Shown here one piece after another: positions 5,267-8,864 of a stretch of 8,864 nt of DNA. The notes below the pieces were generated by a model that was not told the DNA's origin, ran no database searches, and saw only the letters and a list, made by a program, of their open reading frames with translations. The stretch's first letter is position 1. Every line of letters starts with the position of its first letter. Origin of the DNA: Bilamarchaeum sp050303335 (GTDB lineage: Archaea > Micrarchaeota > Micrarchaeia > Anstonellales > Bilamarchaeaceae); the NCBI GenBank assembly GCA_050303335.1, contig JBNLBN010000034.1:1-8864 (forward strand), given 5' to 3'. The translations under genes were made by a program, and so were the position numbers.

Positions 5267-7801
5267 ATGAAAGAAGTAAGAAAGGTTATATCCCAACTGA
5301 AGTTTTCACTATTCTCACCGGAAATGATCAGGAAGATGTCGGCTGCAAAGGTCACTGTTCCTGATACCTACGATGACGACGGTTACCCGATTGACGGAGG
5401 GCTTGTCGATCTGCGCCTTGGTGTCGTTGATCCGGGTCTGCGCTGCAAGACATGCGCAGGAACCGTGAAGAACTGCCCGGGCCATTTCGGAGTAATCGAG
5501 CTGGTGCGTCCGATTGTCCATGTGGAATTTGCAAAGCACATACTATATGTACTGAAGACCACCTGCCCGAGCTGCCACAAGATCCTCAAGAAAGGGGATA
5601 TCAAGGAAGTCGAGGCGGAAGAGGACGTTGCAGAAGTAGTGGACAAGTCGACAAGGAAGACCAAGAAGATGAACAGGATCTGCGCACACTGCAATGCGGA
5701 AGTGCCTGAAATCAAGCTCATCAAACCTACCACTTTCATGAAGGACAAGGACATGCTCCTTCCAAATGACATCAGGGACTGGTTTGCTGCATTGAGCGAT
5801 GGGGATCTTCGAGAACTCGGTTTCGATCCGCTCTATACCAGGCCGGAATGGATGATCGTAACCGCATTGCCCGTTCCGCCCGTAAACGTCAGGCCTTCGA
5901 TCACACTTGAAACGGGTGAAAGGTCCGAAGACGACCTTACGCACAAGCTCGTAGACGTAATCCGTATCAACCAGAAGCTTGAGGCGAACATCAACGCAGG
6001 CGCGCCGCAGCTGATCATAGAGGATCTCTGGGAGCTTCTCCAGTACCACGTAACCACTTACTTCGATAACGAGACAGCAAACATTCCTCCTGCAAGGCAC
6101 AGGTCCGGAAGGCCGCTCAAGACCCTTGCCCAGAGGCTCAAGGGAAAAGAGGGAAGATTCAGGTACAACCTATCAGGAAAGCGTGTCAACTTCTCAGCAA
6201 GAACAGTCATATCCCCCGATCCGAGGCTCAGGCTTGACGAGGTCGGCGTTCCGCAGACGATCGCAAACGAGCTTACAGTGCCGCTGAAGGTAACGGAATG
6301 GAATGTCGATTATGCAAAGACACTCATACTTTCACCGGATTATCCGAGGGCGGTCTATATAATCAGGCCGGACGCAAGGAGGATCAAGGTCGGAGACACA
6401 GATGAAGTGCGAAAGGAGCAGGCCGAGGCGCTCAAAGTGGGATCTACGATCGAAAGGCAGATCATGGATGGAGACATTGCACTGTTCAACAGGCAGCCTT
6501 CACTCCACAGGATTTCCATGATGGCACATGAAGTCCGTGTAATGCCAGGAAAGACATTCAGGCTCAATCCGGTGGTGGTCTCGCCTTACAACGCAGATTT
6601 CGATGGAGACGAGATGAATCTCCACATACTGCAGACCGAAGAAGCGCAGGCAGAAGCAAGGTATCTTGCGAAGGTCGAGAAGCAGCTTCTCTCGCCCAGG
6701 CACGGACATGCAATAATCAAGCCGCAGGAAGACCATGTTTCAGGGCTTTACTTCCTGACCCATGACAATTCTGTGTTCACAAGGGACGAGGCATCGAACC
6801 TCCTCTACATGGTGGGCATACATGAGCTTCCCAAATCCGATGTGAAGGGAGGCATGTATTCAGGAAAGCATCTCTTCTCACAGCTCCTTCCAAAGGATGT
6901 TAGCATCAAGGTAATATCAAAGCTCGGAGACGAGATCGTCATCAAGAACGGCGTCCTCCAGAAGGGGGCAGTAGAAAGCAAGGCAATGGAAGGAGAGCTT
7001 CTCGAGCAGATATTCATAAAGCACGGCCCTGAATTCACAAGGAATTTCATTGATTCTGCAACAGTGTTGGCGCTTGAGGCGCTTTCGGTCCACGGATTGT
7101 CAGTATCATTAAAGGACTATACGATATCCCAGAAGGGTGTCGAGAAGGTCAACGAGATCATCTCGAAGATGAACCGCGATGTGGACAACCTCATCATGCA
7201 GTTCAAGAACAAGTCGCTTGAAAGGTCTCCGGGTATGACCCTCCAGGAAACACTTGAAGGCCTGATAATGGAATCTACCACCAAGGCCAGGATCGATGTC
7301 GGAAAGATCGTTGAGACCGACCTTGGAAGGGATAACCCGTCAGTTATCATGGCCAAGATCGGTGCGAGAGGTTCGCTCCTGAATGCCATCCAGATGTCCG
7401 CTCTTGTTGCCCAGCAGACCGTCCGGTCGAAGAGGCTTGCAAGAGGATACAGGAAGAGGCTTCTGCCGTACTTCAAGAAAGGAGCCCTCACAGGCGCCGA
7501 AAGGGGTTTCGTATATTCATCATTCCAGAAGGGACTTACACCCTATGAATTCCTTGAGACTGCTATGGGTGGTCGTGAAGCTCTTGTCAACACAGCTATC
7601 CGTACAGCAAGGTCAGGTTACATGCAGAGGAGACTCATAAACGCATTGCAGGACCTTGTGGTTTCAGAGGACATGACAGTGAGGAATGCTGACATGAGCG
7701 TCGTCCAGTTCATATACGGCGGTGACGGAAAGGATCCGATGTATTCGTCCACAACCGAGATCGTTGAGGGATCGAAGCAGGATGATGTTGATACTGCATA
7801 G
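5267..7801 (+). CDS. rpoA1: DNA-directed RNA polymerase subunit A' (Rpo1N)
   Basis: The protein is the 844-residue N-terminal part of the largest subunit. It carries the clamp core, dock, active-site double-psi barrel, pore, funnel and bridge helix, and is slightly shorter than many archaeal A' chains. Zinc site one is Cys60, Cys63, Cys70 and His73; zinc site two is Cys100, Cys103, Cys139 and Cys142. GKRVNFSARTVISPDPRL precedes the active site. FNRQPSLH holds Arg409, and NADFDGDEMN (442-451) gives the catalytic Mg ligands Asp444, Asp446 and Asp448. The bridge helix lies in GLTPYEFLETAMGGREALVN and the following TAIRTARSGYMQRRL; it has Ala772 and Asn775 where Gly and Asp are usual. The funnel shows AQQTVRSKR (715-723) where GQQ-V-G-R is usual. 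The chain ends soon after VQFIYGGDGKDPM, as archaeal A' does. It overlaps nothing and is eight bases from rpoA2. Confidence 0.98.
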   Translation: MKEVRKVISQLKFSLFSPEMIRKMSAAKVTVPDTYDDDGYPIDGGLVDLRLGVVDPGLRCKTCAGTVKNCPGHFGVIELVRPIVHVEFAKHILYVLKTTCPSCHKILKKGDIKEVEAEEDVAEVVDKSTRKTKKMNRICAHCNAEVPEIKLIKPTTFMKDKDMLLPNDIRDWFAALSDGDLRELGFDPLYTRPEWMIVTALPVPPVNVRPSITLETGERSEDDLTHKLVDVIRINQKLEANINAGAPQLIIEDLWELLQYHVTTYFDNETANIPPARHRSGRPLKTLAQRLKGKEGRFRYNLSGKRVNFSARTVISPDPRLRLDEVGVPQTIANELTVPLKVTEWNVDYAKTLILSPDYPRAVYIIRPDARRIKVGDTDEVRKEQAEALKVGSTIERQIMDGDIALFNRQPSLHRISMMAHEVRVMPGKTFRLNPVVVSPYNADFDGDEMNLHILQTEEAQAEARYLAKVEKQLLSPRHGHAIIKPQEDHVSGLYFLTHDNSVFTRDEASNLLYMVGIHELPKSDVKGGMYSGKHLFSQLLPKDVSIKVISKLGDEIVIKNGVLQKGAVESKAMEGELLEQIFIKHGPEFTRNFIDSATVLALEALSVHGLSVSLKDYTISQKGVEKVNEIISKMNRDVDNLIMQFKNKSLERSPGMTLQETLEGLIMESTTKARIDVGKIVETDLGRDNPSVIMAKIGARGSLLNAIQMSALVAQQTVRSKRLARGYRKRLLPYFKKGALTGAERGFVYSSFQKGLTPYEFLETAMGGREALVNTAIRTARSGYMQRRLINALQDLVVSEDMTVRNADMSVVQFIYGGDGKDPMYSSTTEIVEGSKQDDVDTA

Positions 7802-7806
7802 GTGAT
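7801..7806 (+). promoter_or_regulatory. Ribosome binding site of rpoA2, touching the rpoA1 stop
   Basis: GGTGAT shares its first G with the rpoA1 TAG stop and ends three bases before the ATG at 7810. The rpoA2 frame is closed by a stop at 7789-7791, with no start codon in between, so ATG 7810 is the only possible start. Confidence 0.75.
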
Positions 7807-7809
7807 ATT

Positions 7810-8826
7810 ATGAAGAAGAAAATTACAATCCCCCCTTATGAAGCCGTCGGTGTGATCAGTGCACAGAGCATTGGCGAACCTGGTACCCAGATGACAATGC
7901 GTACCTTCCACTATGCCGGTGTCGCAGAGCACGTGCCCACAGGTCTTCCAAGGCTGATCGAGCTTGTGGATGCGAAGAAGGAGCCCAAGAAGCCCATCAT
8001 CGACATATACCTCAAGAGCACATATTCCCGGAGCAGGACCGAGGCCGAGAAAGTGGCGAAGGAAATCGCCTCCGTTTTCGTGTCGGATGTTGCGGATGTC
8101 GAAGATGACCTGGAGAAGCTCTCAATCACGATCTCGTTCAAGGAAAAGGATGCAAAGGCCCAGGGAATAACATTCTCGCTCCTGAAGAAAGCGGTCGAAT
8201 CCTTCAGCGAGGACCCGAAGATAGACGGGCACAACATAGTGATCAAGCCGAGCAAGAAGGACAAGAAGAAGGAGAAGCAGATGACAGCAAAGGCGGTCAG
8301 GAAGCTCACGCAGAAAATCAAGGACACGATTGTGCGCGGAGTATCCGGAATATCCAAGGCCGTAGTCATCAAGGGTGACGAGTATTTCATCAGGGCAGCA
8401 GGCTTCAACATAATCGGTGCAAGCGAGCATCCGGCAGTGGATCCAAAGAGGGTGTACACCAACAACGTCAAGGAAATCGAGAGGGTTTTCGGCATCGAGG
8501 CTGCAAGGAACGCGATAGTCAGCGAGATCAAGGATGTCATGGACATGCAGGGGCTCTTTGTTGATATCAGGCACATAATGCTCATAGCAGATGCAATGAC
8601 CTATGATGGCGAGATTAAGTCGATCGGAAGGCACGGCCTCTCAGGAGAGAAGGTCGGGGTGCTCGGAAGAGCGGCTTTCGAGGAAACAATCAAGCACCTC
8701 ATAAACGCAAGTGCATTTGCAGAGGAAGAAAAACTTATAGGAGTAACTGAGAATATTATTGTAGGTCAGACCGTTCCGGTAGGAACAGGAAAAATCAAGC
8801 TCGTAATGAAAGGTGAAGGGAAATGA
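7810..8826 (+). CDS. rpoA2: DNA-directed RNA polymerase subunit A'' (Rpo1C), short N-terminus
   Basis: The protein is the 338-residue C-terminal part of the largest subunit, carrying the trigger loop, the jaw region and the end of the clamp/cleft. Residues 9-53 read PPYEAVGVISAQSIGEPGTQ, then MTMRTFHYAGVAEHV and PTGLPRLIELV; this is the trigger-loop region, with His34 equivalent to yeast Rpb1 H1085. A lysine-rich segment (SKKDKKKEKQ) around 150 is followed by the conserved end TNNVKEIERVFGIEAARNAI, VDIRHIMLIADAMTYDGE, IGRHGLSGEKVGVLGRAAFEETIKHL, and ENIIVGQTVPVGTGKIKLVMK. The family is usually about 380-395 residues with 40-60 helical residues before EPYEAVG; here only eight precede PYEAVG, and no upstream start exists. 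The trigger-loop hinge is one residue shorter than usual. The stop overlaps the next gene as ATGA. Confidence 0.97.
   Translation: MKKKITIPPYEAVGVISAQSIGEPGTQMTMRTFHYAGVAEHVPTGLPRLIELVDAKKEPKKPIIDIYLKSTYSRSRTEAEKVAKEIASVFVSDVADVEDDLEKLSITISFKEKDAKAQGITFSLLKKAVESFSEDPKIDGHNIVIKPSKKDKKKEKQMTAKAVRKLTQKIKDTIVRGVSGISKAVVIKGDEYFIRAAGFNIIGASEHPAVDPKRVYTNNVKEIERVFGIEAARNAIVSEIKDVMDMQGLFVDIRHIMLIADAMTYDGEIKSIGRHGLSGEKVGVLGRAAFEETIKHLINASAFAEEEKLIGVTENIIVGQTVPVGTGKIKLVMKGEGK
8812..8816 (+). promoter_or_regulatory. Ribosome binding site of the gene after rpoA2
   Basis: GGTGA inside the last codons of rpoA2 ends six bases before the ATG at 8823. It supports a real gene start there, in an ATGA overlap with the rpoA2 stop. 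Confidence 0.65.
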
Positions 8827-8864
8827 CAGAAGAGGAAGTTCCAGAAGAAACAATTGAGAAGCCA
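8823..8864 (+). CDS. Unidentified gene following rpoA2, first 14 codons
   Basis: The ATG overlaps the rpoA2 stop as ATGA and follows a GGTGA site, so this is very probably the sixth gene of the operon. The 14 codons seen are open and encode a strongly acidic, Pro-containing start, MTEEEVPEETIEKP, which looks like a disordered leader. In many euryarchaea the next genes are those for ribosomal protein L30e and NusA, followed by S12 and S7. Neither is recognisable from these residues: L30e usually starts almost directly with its fold, so either an acidic extension or a different gene is possible. I do not assign a function. Confidence 0.6.
   Translation, partial: MTEEEVPEETIEKP

Noticed and set aside
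7911..8585. Long minus-strand open frame (224 codons) inside rpoA2
   Set aside because: It lies opposite conserved A'' sequence and its composition is that of a reverse-complement shadow. No ribosome binding site or promoter supports it.
1..8864. CRISPR arrays, insertion sequences, inteins or introns
   Set aside because: No spaced direct repeats, terminal inverted repeats, transposase motifs or intein blocks were seen; the polymerase genes read through without interruption.

Overview
The window is archaeal. It carries the split RNA polymerase operon in the order rpoH-rpoB''-rpoB'-rpoA'-rpoA'', with both large subunits broken at the places usual for archaea. Internal genes are preceded by GGTGA/GGAG-type ribosome binding sites, and intergenic regions hold TATA-like boxes. 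Moderate base composition, compact spacing, a short A'' and many departures from consensus in the polymerase suggest a divergent lineage. My best guess is a DPANN archaeon, perhaps Micrarchaeota or a relative, but I cannot establish the phylum from this window alone.

Left part (1-1526, minus strand). Reading leftwards there is an unrecognised 240-residue protein, then the glutaminase (alpha) subunit of a two-subunit GMP synthase, then the first 65 codons of a methylthioadenosine phosphorylase/purine nucleoside phosphorylase that runs off the window. The last two overlap by ATGA and form a purine salvage/GMP pair. The GMP synthase subunit appears to have its own leaderless promoter, placed on the last codons of the upstream gene.

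Divergent intergenic region (1527-1710). It holds a perfect 13-bp AT-rich direct repeat, a GC-rich hairpin, a second TATA-like box and a short hairpin in the presumed 5' leader of rpoH. rpoH appears to start at TTG.

Right part (1711-8864, plus strand). rpoH, rpoB2, rpoB1, rpoA1 and rpoA2 lie 4-8 bases apart. Each stop codon touches or overlaps the next gene's Shine-Dalgarno sequence, so translation is probably coupled. A sixth gene starts in an ATGA overlap with rpoA2; only 14 acidic codons are visible. Together the five products make the catalytic core (B'', B', A', A'') and the H subunit at the downstream jaw.

The most interesting content is inside the polymerase. Catalytic Asp residues, the GDK...QKG lysines, the SPR arginine and the trigger-loop His are all present. 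However, several neighbouring positions that I recall as near-invariant are changed: Glu to Ala beside the metal-B Asp in B', Asn to Ile beside the NTP-contacting Arg, Gly to Ala and Asp to Asn in the bridge helix, one residue fewer in the trigger-loop C-terminal hinge, an incomplete B' zinc site, and an A'' lacking its usual N-terminal helical segment of about 40-60 residues. These comparisons rest on remembered family consensus and need an alignment.
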